A DNA stretch of 64,000 nucleotides from NCBI RefSeq assembly GCF_000015165.1, contig NC_009485.1:1962001-2026000 (forward strand), given 5' to 3'. The notes under the pieces are model-generated. The model saw only the letters and a list, made by a program, of their open reading frames with translations, had not been told where the DNA came from and ran no database searches. Numbering within the stretch: the first letter of the stretch is position 1; each line of letters opens with the position of its first letter. Below are positions 27,289-35,007 of the stretch, in pieces. The translations under genes were made by a program, and so were the position numbers. The DNA comes from Bradyrhizobium sp. BTAi1. Its GTDB lineage: Bacteria; Pseudomonadota; Alphaproteobacteria; Rhizobiales; Xanthobacteraceae.

Positions 27289-28614
27289 ATGCCCGCACCA
27301 TTGGTGCACGTCGAAACATCCCCCACGCTGCCTGAGCGTGCAGATGCCGTGGTCATCGGGGGCGGCATCGTCGGCGTGTTCGCCGCCTATTACCTTTCGC
27401 GGCGCGGCCTCTCGGTCGCGCTGGTCGAGAAGGGCCGCATCGGCGCCGAGCAGTCCAGCCGCAACTGGGGCTGGTGCCGGCAGCAGAACCGCGACGCGCG
27501 CGAGTTGCCGATGGCGACGCTCAGCCTCGATCTGTGGGAACGCTTCGCCGCCGACAGCGGCGAGGCGACCGGCTTCTCGCGCTGTGGCCTGTTCTATCTC
27601 AGCAATGACGAAGCGGAGCTCGCCGGCTGGGCGCGCTGGGGCGAGTTTGCCAGGACCGCTGGCGTCACGACGCATATGCTCGATAGTCGCCAGGCCACCG
27701 CGCGCGGCGCGGCCACGGGGCGCAGTTGGAAGGGCGGCGTGTTCTCGCCGACCGACGGCACCGCCAGTCCCGCCGATGCTGCGCCCGCCGTGGCGCGCGC
27801 GATCCTGAAGCAGGGTGGCTCGGTGCACCAGATGTGCGCCGTGCGCGGCGTCGAGACCAGCGGCGGCCGGCTTTCCGCCGTCGTCACCGAGCGCGGTACG
27901 ATCCGCACGCCGACCGCGGTGCTTGCGGCCGGCGCCTGGGCCTCATCGTTCTGCCATCAGCTCGGCGTCGCGCTCCCCATTGCCTCGATCCGCGCCTCGG
28001 CGCTTGCCTTGTCGCCGTCCGCGGAGCCGCTGCCGCCGGCGCTGCACACCGCTGCGGTTTCGATCACGAGGCGCGGCGATGGCGGCCATACGCTGGCCAT
28101 CAGCGGCCGCGGCCGCGTCGATCCGACCCTGCAGCAGCTGCGCTTCGCGCAACATTTCCTGCCGATGTTCGCCAAGCGCTGGCGCAGCCTGCTGCCGGGC
28201 GGCTTCGAAGGGCTGAGAATGGGGCACGAGACGCTCGGGCGCTGGCGGCTCGACGCGCCGACGCCGATGGAGTCCACGCGCATTCTCGATCCAACGCCGG
28301 ATCAGGCGACCATCCGCCTCACCCATGACCGTGCCCTGGCGCTGCTGCCGGCGTTGAAACAGAGCAAGGTCACGGCGACCTGGGCGAGCTATATCGACTC
28401 CACGCCGGACGGCGTGCCGGTGATCGGCGAATTGGCTGCCATGCCCGGCTTGATCGTGGCCGCGGGCTTCAGCGGCCACGGCTTCGGCATCGGACCCGGT
28501 GCCGGTCACCTCATCGCCGACCTCCTCACAGCTGCCACGCCGATCGTCGATCCCAAGCCTTACGCCCCCGGGCGCTTTGCGCGCCATGGGGCGACGAAGG
28601 TCGCAGACTTCTGA
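27289..28614 (+). CDS. FAD-dependent amino-acid/amine oxidase (DAO family)
   Basis: The 441-residue flavoprotein has its Rossmann motif GGGIVG at 24-29 and EKGRIGAEQSSRNWGWCRQQ, the SRNWG-type block seen in DadA/sarcosine-oxidase-like proteins, and a C-terminal GFSGHGFGIGPGAGHL FAD contact. It should oxidise a D-amino acid, N-alkyl amino acid or related amine and pass electrons to oxygen or the respiratory chain. It is divergent from the Lrp/AsnC regulator, the classical arrangement for an amino-acid-induced oxidase, and convergent with the second aminotransferase. No membrane anchor is visible. Confidence 0.83.
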   Translation: MPAPLVHVETSPTLPERADAVVIGGGIVGVFAAYYLSRRGLSVALVEKGRIGAEQSSRNWGWCRQQNRDARELPMATLSLDLWERFAADSGEATGFSRCGLFYLSNDEAELAGWARWGEFARTAGVTTHMLDSRQATARGAATGRSWKGGVFSPTDGTASPADAAPAVARAILKQGGSVHQMCAVRGVETSGGRLSAVVTERGTIRTPTAVLAAGAWASSFCHQLGVALPIASIRASALALSPSAEPLPPALHTAAVSITRRGDGGHTLAISGRGRVDPTLQQLRFAQHFLPMFAKRWRSLLPGGFEGLRMGHETLGRWRLDAPTPMESTRILDPTPDQATIRLTHDRALALLPALKQSKVTATWASYIDSTPDGVPVIGELAAMPGLIVAAGFSGHGFGIGPGAGHLIADLLTAATPIVDPKPYAPGRFARHGATKVADF

Positions 28615-28695
28615 GGGCCGGATGCCGCGACGCGGCTCGGCCCTCGGCGCTGAATGATTGGGCGTCGAGGACCGCGCTCGAATGAGGGGCGTGCG

Positions 28696-28711
28696 CCTTC
28701 GCCGGCGAAGG
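28696..28711. other. 16-bp perfect palindrome between convergent genes
   Basis: CCTTCGCCGGCGAAGG is fully self-complementary and lies between the DAO oxidase stop and the aminotransferase stop. It could stall transcription from both sides, but it has no T-run or real loop. The role is uncertain. Confidence 0.35.
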
Positions 28712-28736
28712 GACCAAGGCACACGCAGGCGAGGGG

Positions 28737-30116
28737 TCAGGCCTCCGGCATGCCGGCGTTGACCCAGTCGGTGATGTCGTCGAGCGTCGCCTTGAAGCGC
28801 TTCAGCAGTTCGTCGACCTGCGCGGCGGTGATGATCATCGGCGGACAGATCGCGATGCTGTCGCCGACGTTGCGGATGATCAGGCCGTGCTGATGGGCGC
28901 GATCGAAGAACTTCAGTCCGACCTTGCCGACCGGGTCGAAGCGGGCCTTCGTCGCCTTGTCGGCAACCAGCTCGACGGCAGCGATGAGGCCGCGGCCGCG
29001 GACCTCGCCGACCAGCGGATGATCGGCAAAACGCGACAGCCCCGCATGCAGGTGCGCACCGACCTCGGCCGCATTGGCGACCAGGTTGCGCTCCTCGATG
29101 ATCGCCAGGTTCTCCAGCGCGACGGCGGTCGCGACCGGGTGGGCGCTCGCCGTATAGCCGTGGCCGAAGGTGCCGAGCCGGTCGGACTGGTCGGCCATCG
29201 CCTGGTACATCTCGTCGCTGATCAGCACCGCGGCGAGCGGCTGGTAGGACGAGGTGATCTGCTTGGAGCAGACCAGGATGTCCGGCCTGATGCCGAACGT
29301 GTCGCAGCCGAACAGGGTGCCGAGCCGGCCGAAGCCGTTGATCACCTCGTCGGCGATCACCAGCACATCGTATTTGCGGCAGACCTCCTGGATGCGCTGC
29401 CAGTAATTCACCGGCGGAACGATCACGCCGCCGGCGCCCATCAGCGGCTCGCCGATGAAGGCCCCGACCGTATCCGGGCCCTCGCTGAGGATCAGGTCCT
29501 CGAGCTCCTTGGCCAGCCGCTCGGTGAACGCCTCCTCGCTCTCGCCGGGCAGGCCGAAGCGGTAGTAATGCGGGCAGGTGAGGTGCTTGGCGAACGGCAG
29601 CGGCAGGTCGAAGCCGCGCTGATTGGCCTGCAGGCCGGTGAGGCTGCCGGCGGCGATCGTGATGCCGTGATAGGCGCCCTGGCGGGCGATGAACTTCTTC
29701 TTGTCGGTCCGCCCGAGCGCGTTGTTGTAGTACCAGACGAACTTGATGGCGGAATCGTTGGCCTCGCCGCCGGAGCTGGTGAAGAAGACGTGCTTCAGGT
29801 TGGCAGGCGCCATCGACACCAGCTTCTCGGCCAGCAGGGTCGAGGGCTCATGCGTCTTGTGCGCGAAGATGTGGTAATAGGGCAGCTTGGCCATCTGGCG
29901 TGTCGCAGCTTCGACCAGGCGCTTCTCGCCGAAGCCGACGCCCACGCTCCACAGCCCGGCCAGGCCCTCGATATATTCGCGCCCCTCGTCGTCATAGACA
30001 TAGATGCCGGAGCCGCGATCGATGACGATCGGACCGACGCGTTCGTGCCGCCTCAGATTGGTCGCGGGATGGATCTGGTGGGCGATATCTTTGCTCTGCA
30101 GGGAATTGGTTCGCAT
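28737..30116 (-). CDS. Class III PLP-dependent aminotransferase
   Basis: The 459-residue aminotransferase has PLP Lys285 in VCSKQITSSYQPLAAV, the Asp in VLVIADEVINGFGRLG and a phosphate-cup region TSSGGEANDSAIK. It resembles the aspartate-aminotransferase-family / omega-amino acid:pyruvate group. Unusually, the bases just upstream of the ATG are pyrimidine-rich (CCCCTCCTCC) rather than a purine-rich ribosome site, although the N-terminus MRTNSLQSKDIAHQIHP aligns with what I expect for the family. The mRNA may be leaderless or poorly initiated. It converges with the DAO oxidase, so amine oxidation and transamination of related substrates are plausible. Confidence 0.87.
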   Translation of the reverse strand: MRTNSLQSKDIAHQIHPATNLRRHERVGPIVIDRGSGIYVYDDEGREYIEGLAGLWSVGVGFGEKRLVEAATRQMAKLPYYHIFAHKTHEPSTLLAEKLVSMAPANLKHVFFTSSGGEANDSAIKFVWYYNNALGRTDKKKFIARQGAYHGITIAAGSLTGLQANQRGFDLPLPFAKHLTCPHYYRFGLPGESEEAFTERLAKELEDLILSEGPDTVGAFIGEPLMGAGGVIVPPVNYWQRIQEVCRKYDVLVIADEVINGFGRLGTLFGCDTFGIRPDILVCSKQITSSYQPLAAVLISDEMYQAMADQSDRLGTFGHGYTASAHPVATAVALENLAIIEERNLVANAAEVGAHLHAGLSRFADHPLVGEVRGRGLIAAVELVADKATKARFDPVGKVGLKFFDRAHQHGLIIRNVGDSIAICPPMIITAAQVDELLKRFKATLDDITDWVNAGMPEA

Positions 30117-30321
30117 GGAGGAGGGGACTTTCTGGTGGCGGAAGAGGGCAGTCTATCGCGAACCGGACGAAAACGATAATCCCATCATGGGTCGGAGGCA
30201 CTGTCGCCGCGCGGGCTCGGCCCGGTGAACGGCCGAAGCGGCTTCGGCAACTGAGCTGCGCCTGGTCGCCATGACCCGAGCGGTCGGCAATGCTGACCGC
30301 GTCGACCAAGTCCGCCGAGGT

Positions 30322-31248
30322 CTAGGGTGATTGGTGCACGCCGACCGACAGCGTCTTTCGCCACTTCTGTATGAATTTCACAAAGACCTGCAGCGGTACG
30401 GGCACTTGGCGCCGGCTTGGGTGAAACAGGAAAATGCCTGGCATCATGTACTCCCAGCCCGGCAGGACATGCACCAATCGCCCTGCTGCCAAATGAGTCT
30501 CGACGATCGGTCTCGGCAAATAGGCGATGCCGACGCCGTTCAAGGCCGCCTCCACCAGAAGATCAAGGTCGTTCACGACAAGAGACCCTTCGACGGGGAC
30601 GTCCATTTTCTGACGACCGTCGCTCAAGGTCCACTGATGGATCGAATTCTCGCCTGGCGATCTGTATTTGAGGCAGTTGTGACGACGTAGATCGCCGGGA
30701 CTCAAGGGCTCCGGATGCCTCGATAAGTAGTTTGGCGATGCCACGGTCAGCATAGCAAAGTCATCGAGCATGCGCACGATCTTCATGTCTCGTCCCACGC
30801 CGCTGCCGACACGAATCCCCGCATCGAAGCGGTGTTTGACGATATCGACGTTGGCGTCGTCCAAAGCGATCTCCAGACGAATGTCCGGATACTCGGCCGA
30901 GAACGATCGGATCAATGGCGCCAGCTGTCTCAACCCGAACGGACGAACGACGGTGAGACGCAGAGTCCCGATCGGCTTCTCCCGGAACAGGTTGATGCTT
31001 TCAAGCGCCTGACCTACGCCCTCGAGCACCGGCAGGACTTCTGCAAGCAGCCGCTCTCCTGCCTCCGTCAGCGCCACGCTGCGGGTCGTCCGATTGAAGA
31101 GCCGGACCCCGAGATCCTCCTCGAGCGATCTGACAGTCTGGCTGATGGTCGGCAACGCCATCCCGAGTTCTCGGGCCGCCTTGGTGAAGCTGAGGCGCTC
31201 GGCGACAGCGACGAATGCCGTAAGCTCAGAAAGCTGAACGCGAGCCAT
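30322..31248 (-). CDS. LysR-family transcriptional regulator
   Basis: The 308-residue LysR protein has its helix-turn-helix at about 4-62 (LSELTAFVAVAERLSFTKAA and PTISQTVRSLEEDLGVRLFN), followed by the RTTRSVALTEAGERLL block typical of the large CrgA/DmlR-like subgroup, and an effector domain. The frame is open upstream to 31389, but ATG 31248 gives the standard start. It is divergent, across about 200 bases, from the short membrane-fusion-like gene at 31456, which is the most likely target by arrangement. The effector is unknown. Confidence 0.87.
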   Translation of the reverse strand: MARVQLSELTAFVAVAERLSFTKAARELGMALPTISQTVRSLEEDLGVRLFNRTTRSVALTEAGERLLAEVLPVLEGVGQALESINLFREKPIGTLRLTVVRPFGLRQLAPLIRSFSAEYPDIRLEIALDDANVDIVKHRFDAGIRVGSGVGRDMKIVRMLDDFAMLTVASPNYLSRHPEPLSPGDLRRHNCLKYRSPGENSIHQWTLSDGRQKMDVPVEGSLVVNDLDLLVEAALNGVGIAYLPRPIVETHLAAGRLVHVLPGWEYMMPGIFLFHPSRRQVPVPLQVFVKFIQKWRKTLSVGVHQSP

Positions 31249-31455
31249 TATCTGCAAAACCCAAATTACCCATTTCGTCCGTCCCGCCTTATCAGAACAG
31301 CGGCGCGCGCCCAAACTGGCATTTGGATCGAAACTGATCCGAGAAAGAGCAAATGCGAGTTCGTCGGCATCCTGCCCGCGCCTGGCCACCGTCTCGCGGT
31401 CGGCGGCCGCTCCCTATATTGGGCGAATTTCTCCAATCACAAGGCAGCCTTTCAC

Positions 31456-32064
31456 ATGTTCGCGAGATCGCGATACCGGCCTCACGCCGCACACTTGATC
31501 AGAACAGGATTCGGCACTCTGGCTTATCTGGCCCAGCGCGCCATCGCTGGATTTGGCTCACGTCGCCGCCTCGTCTACGCGACAATGACCGGTGCCGCCC
31601 TCCTGGGCGCCGCCGGCTGGTATCATCTGACGCTCACGATCGATCTTGTTTCGACGAACGACGCCGTCGTCCAAATGGACGCCAAATCGGATACGGCGTA
31701 CGTCGTTGCCTATTTCGACGATCGCCACGCGACCCGGATAGCTGCTGGACAGCCCGTATCGATCGACATCAAGGGTCCGCCGGACCGTACGTTGTCCGGC
31801 CATGTCGTCGAGGTTTCAGAAAAGACGGCCCTGCTGCGCCTCTCGGGCGAAGACGGCGGGTCAATGCACGCGTCAGAGATCATGATCCCCGTGCTGATCG
31901 CATTTGACGATGCCGTCGACGCAGCGACCTTTCCGGCGAGTGCATCGGTGATACCGACCATCAACACGAAGCCTCGCGACGGCGATCTTCGTGCCGCATC
32001 TCCAGTTTGCGTGTGCCGTGTCCCGATACCGATGTCCGGCCTGAAAATCACCGATCTGCCGTGA
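31456..32064 (+). CDS. Short HlyD/EmrA-like membrane fusion protein, possibly truncated
   Basis: The 202-residue protein has one predicted membrane span (VYATMTGAALLGAAGWYHLTL, near 40-60), then TNDAVVQMDA, matching the TDNAYV-type start of EmrA/HlyD adaptors. It passes almost at once to AYVVAYFDDRHATRIAAGQP and GPPDRTLSGHVVEV, which are the barrel parts that normally follow the coiled coil and lipoyl domain. Some 120-150 residues of the usual hairpin are thus absent, although the frame is intact. Either an internal in-frame deletion happened or this is a minimal adaptor. No transporter partner gene is adjacent. It is divergent from a LysR gene, as efflux adaptors often are. Confidence 0.6.
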   Translation: MFARSRYRPHAAHLIRTGFGTLAYLAQRAIAGFGSRRRLVYATMTGAALLGAAGWYHLTLTIDLVSTNDAVVQMDAKSDTAYVVAYFDDRHATRIAAGQPVSIDIKGPPDRTLSGHVVEVSEKTALLRLSGEDGGSMHASEIMIPVLIAFDDAVDAATFPASASVIPTINTKPRDGDLRAASPVCVCRVPIPMSGLKITDLP

Positions 32065-32359
32065 GCTGAGAGATAGTAACGCAAGACCTGCAAAGCTTAC
32101 TCACAAAGCAATCCGGGCACCCCGGCAGACGGCGGGGAGCAAGTCTATGTTGACAGATGACGCCGCGGGAGCGGCCGGCCCACTGCCGGGGCGACCTCCA
32201 GCGAGGCGGATAGCCGGCCAAGCCTGAAGGGATTATGCGTCGAATCCAAAGATGCTGTTTGTACCAATCCCAATTATCAAGGGCTCGCACGCGTCGCATT
32301 GTCCGCTTACGGAGTGGCAAGGATCCACTTGGCCGACCGCGGATGAGAAGGACTTTGAT

Positions 32360-32620
32360 ATGAAATCGATCTTCAGGATTGCTGTGCCCACGCTCTGTGT
32401 GGCCGGTGCATTGCTGCTGAATTCCTCATGGGCACAAGCCGCCGAATACTGCGCAAAGGATTCCGCGGTGAAGGGGTGTTTTTCGACTCTGGCGCAATGC
32501 CAAGCATCGGTTGCCGGTGCCGGTGGCAATTGCGTGGAGGCGATCGTCTGGAACGATGCCGCGGTGGCACATCAGCCAAAGCAGGGACAAGCGTCTCGCG
32601 TGCAGAACCAGACGAGATGA
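32360..32620 (+). CDS. Small secreted cysteine-containing protein, DUF3551-like
   Basis: The 86-residue protein has a Sec signal peptide (Met-Lys start, hydrophobic core AVPTLCVAGALLL, Ala-Gln-Ala cleavage near residue 27). The mature part carries Cys residues in EYCAKDSAVKGCFSTLAQCQ and GGNCVEA. This spacing resembles DUF3551 proteins that are numerous in Bradyrhizobium (a Trp/Tyr-Cys start, CGFST-like centre, GGFC-like end). GAGAAGGA, 7 bases before ATG 32360, is a good ribosome site. It is followed 40 bases later by a terminator hairpin, so it is a monocistronic unit. The function is unknown; four Cys suggest disulfides in the periplasm. Confidence 0.65.
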   Translation: MKSIFRIAVPTLCVAGALLLNSSWAQAAEYCAKDSAVKGCFSTLAQCQASVAGAGGNCVEAIVWNDAAVAHQPKQGQASRVQNQTR

Positions 32621-32660
32621 TCGTCGCGTGATAGTGCCTCTACCGGTTGCGTAGACACCA

Positions 32661-32692
32661 GGCCTCTGAGGGTGACTTCAGAGGCCTTATTC
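32661..32692 (+). terminator. Intrinsic terminator-like hairpin after the DUF3551-like gene
   Basis: GGCCTCTGA and TCAGAGGCC form a perfect 9-bp stem around an 8-base loop, followed by TTATTCG, a weak T-run. It lies 40 bases after the stop of the small secreted protein, the expected place for a rho-independent terminator. Confidence 0.6.
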
Positions 32693-32885
32693 GTTGGAGC
32701 CAACGCTGCAACGTCACACCCGCCGCAGCATTCATATCAAATCTATAAATATCTCAAATCAAAACGATCAATTTTACGAATGATCGGGGATCGCCCATCA
32801 ATGGCGCGATCGGTTGGGCGCCGGCGCGTCGCATCGGCCGGTCGGGGCAAGCTCGTTTCGTAGAAAACGCGCCGCCAAGGGGGGA

Positions 32886-33872
32886 ATGATGACGAGAGGA
32901 CTGAAGCGGTCCGCTTCCGTAGCGTTGCTGCTGGCTGCAATGATCCAGGGAGCATGGGCGGCCGAGAACGCCGCCACGAACTATCCCGCGGGCTCGCCCG
33001 GCGTATTCATCGCGTCGTTCCCGCCGATCCCTGGCCTGTTCGCGATCAGCCAGACCAGCTACACCAGCGCCAACGGCCTGTATGACGGGCAGGGCAACAA
33101 ACTGCCGATCAACTTCAAGTTGTCTGCTGTATCGGAGACGATGCGCTTTCTCGCCAGCTATCCCGGTGAATTCTTCGGCGCTCACGTCTATTCGCAGCTC
33201 GTGGTGCCCTTCGTGCACCTGGAAAGCACCAATCCCGGCGGCTCGTTCCAGGCCAACGGTCTTGGCAACATCACCTTCTCGCCGATCATCCTGAGCTGGG
33301 CGCTGTCTCCCGTTCAGACCGTCACGTTCGGGCTCGACATCATGCCGAACACCGGCACCTATTCGGCGCGACAGCCGCTCAACGTCGGCACCAACTATAC
33401 GACCATCTCGCCGGTTGTCGCCTATCGCTATGCCGATCCGAAGGGCTTCGAGTTCGCCGTTTCGCCGCGTCTGCTGCTCAACGGCACCAACACCGACTCG
33501 GTCAATTCCTTCACGCAATTGTCGCAGCAATATCGCAGCGGCGATGCGCTGGTGGTCGACTTCAACGCAGGCTACAATATCGGCGCCTGGAAACTCGGCG
33601 TCGTCGGCGGCTATACGCACCAGTATCAGGACGACAAGATCAACGGCGTCAAGGCCTTCAATTTTGCGGGCGTGCAGGACGGCAACCGGTTGCGCTCGCT
33701 CAACGCCGGTCCGTCGCTGACCTATAATGCTGGGCCGTTTCAGATCAACGTGAACTACCAGCACACGTTCTACGTCGAGAATGGCAGCCGCGGTGATACC
33801 GTCTGGGCCAATCTGGCTTTCCCGCTCTGGGTGCCCACGCCGCCGGCGGGAGCCGGGCCGGTCAAGCGCTGA
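32886..33872 (+). CDS. SphA/MetA-pathway outer-membrane protein
   Basis: The 328-residue exported protein has a Sec signal (MMTRGLKRSASVALLLAAMI, cleavage after the Ala-Trp-Ala-Ala region near 25) and a body of alternating, aromatic-ending strands (FGLDIMPNTGTYSAR, GAWKLGVVGGYTHQYQ, QINVNYQHTFYVENG) ending near a Trp-Val pair. This fits the Phenol_MetA_deg / SphA family of putative outer-membrane channels found with aromatic-degradation genes. AAGGGGGGAATG gives a strong ribosome site. The upstream 32720-32790 is strikingly AT-rich, a likely promoter. It converges with the NodD-like regulator and may serve the ring-cleavage operon across that gene. Confidence 0.75.
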   Translation: MMTRGLKRSASVALLLAAMIQGAWAAENAATNYPAGSPGVFIASFPPIPGLFAISQTSYTSANGLYDGQGNKLPINFKLSAVSETMRFLASYPGEFFGAHVYSQLVVPFVHLESTNPGGSFQANGLGNITFSPIILSWALSPVQTVTFGLDIMPNTGTYSARQPLNVGTNYTTISPVVAYRYADPKGFEFAVSPRLLLNGTNTDSVNSFTQLSQQYRSGDALVVDFNAGYNIGAWKLGVVGGYTHQYQDDKINGVKAFNFAGVQDGNRLRSLNAGPSLTYNAGPFQINVNYQHTFYVENGSRGDTVWANLAFPLWVPTPPAGAGPVKR

Positions 33873-33911
33873 TCGGCACGGCCCAGTCTTCCATCGCACA
33901 GACGACCAGCG

Positions 33912-33930
33912 GCCGGCGTCCTGCGCCGGC
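33912..33930. other. GC-rich hairpin between convergent genes
   Basis: GCCGGCG and CGCCGGC pair perfectly (7 bp) around TCCTG in the 84-base gap between the outer-membrane protein and the LysR gene. It may help stop transcription from both sides, but there is no T-run. Confidence 0.35.
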
Positions 33931-33956
33931 TGTCCCACGAGCAGGACCGGCGACGA

Positions 33957-34865
33957 TCAGGACAGCTCGGTTACGACCTCCTGCATCAGCTTGCGCAGCC
34001 ATAGCAGGCCGGCATCGTTGGAGCGATAGCGGTGCCACTGCACGCGCTGCAGCAGCACTGGCAGCGCAATCGGCAGTTCGATGATGCGGATCGGCAGGCT
34101 GCGCTGCGCGGCGATGGCGAGCCGCCGGTGCACGGTGGCGAGCCGGTTCGTTCCGGCGACGAGATGCGGGATCGCCGTGAAGGCGTAGACCGACACGTCC
34201 TCGCTGCGGCTCGCGTTGCGCTGCTCCAGGTAATAGGTTTCGAGCGATTGCGCCGCGATGGCTGGCCGCATCACGACGTGGGACGCCCTCGCGAAATCCT
34301 GTCGTGACAGCTTGCCCTTGCCATACTTTCCCTTGCTCCATGCGATGACGCAGAAATCGTCCTCGAAGATCACCTCGGACGGGTGCAGCTTGGAGCTGAA
34401 TTCTTCCGGGATGATCAGCAGGTCGACATCGCCGCGCTCAAGCGCGCGCTCCGGCCGCTGCACCTGCTGTATGAAGTCGAAGCGGATTCCAGGCGCAAGC
34501 GCCTCGCTGCGGGCCAGCAGCCGCGGGATCAGCGTCACCAGCGTGTAGTCCGATGCCAGGATCTTGAAGCAGCGGTCGGATTGCGCCGGATCGAACTGGG
34601 CAGACGACGCGATGGCCCAATCGACCCGTACCAGAAGGTCCCGGATCGAGTCCTTCAGAACCTCCGCCCGCGGCGTCAGCTCCATCTTGCGGCCGATCTT
34701 CACCAGCAGTTCGTCATCGAAATAGGTGCGCAGCCGCAGCAAGGCGTTGCTCATCGCCGACTGCGTCATGTTCATGCGCGCGGCGGCGCCGCTGACGCTG
34801 CGCAGGTGCAGCAAATGGTCCAGCGCGACCAGCAGATTGAGATCGAACTTGTTGTTGAAGCGCAT
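33957..34865 (-). CDS. LysR-family regulator, NodD-like subgroup
   Basis: The 302-residue regulator has the DLNLLVALDHLLHLRSVSGAA opening typical of the NodD/NahR/LinR subgroup, the helix-turn-helix NMTQSAMSNALLRLR, and the LRTYFDDELLVKIGRKMELTPRA block shared with NodD. The effector domain should bind an aromatic or similar small inducer. It is divergent from the eight-gene catabolic operon across 142 bases that contain an ATCAA-N11-TTGAT site, so it is very probably the activator of that operon. True nodD identity is not claimed: no nod genes are in the window. Confidence 0.87.
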   Translation of the reverse strand: MRFNNKFDLNLLVALDHLLHLRSVSGAAARMNMTQSAMSNALLRLRTYFDDELLVKIGRKMELTPRAEVLKDSIRDLLVRVDWAIASSAQFDPAQSDRCFKILASDYTLVTLIPRLLARSEALAPGIRFDFIQQVQRPERALERGDVDLLIIPEEFSSKLHPSEVIFEDDFCVIAWSKGKYGKGKLSRQDFARASHVVMRPAIAAQSLETYYLEQRNASRSEDVSVYAFTAIPHLVAGTNRLATVHRRLAIAAQRSLPIRIIELPIALPVLLQRVQWHRYRSNDAGLLWLRKLMQEVVTELS

Positions 34866-34893
34866 CGGCGGCCCCGCGCGAGGTATTCAGGAG

Positions 34894-34920
34894 ATCAATG
34901 TGACGGATCTTGATAATCAA
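34894..34920. promoter_or_regulatory. LysR (NodD-type) operator between regulator and catabolic operon
   Basis: ATCAA at 34894-34898 and TTGAT at 34910-34914 are an exact inverted repeat with an 11-base spacer, the T-N11-A pattern of LysR boxes. The right half continues as TTGATAATCAA, a second perfect palindrome. Within it, ATC-N9-GAT (34894-34908) and the following AATCAATTTTT resemble parts of the NodD nod box, with a shorter spacing. The site is centrally placed in the divergent gap. Pattern seen directly; binding is inferred. Confidence 0.6.
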
Positions 34921-35007
34921 TTTTTCGGAATGGTCAAACCAGGCTATTCCCCGACCCAGGGAAGAAGCGTGGAGGGGGCGCGCGGCCGATAGCGCGTCCG
35001 AAGTGCA

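Noticed and set aside
33957..34865. Calling the NodD-like LysR gene nodD and the operator a true nod box
   Set aside because: No nodulation genes are in the window and the operator spacing differs from the 47-bp nod box; only subgroup similarity is supported.
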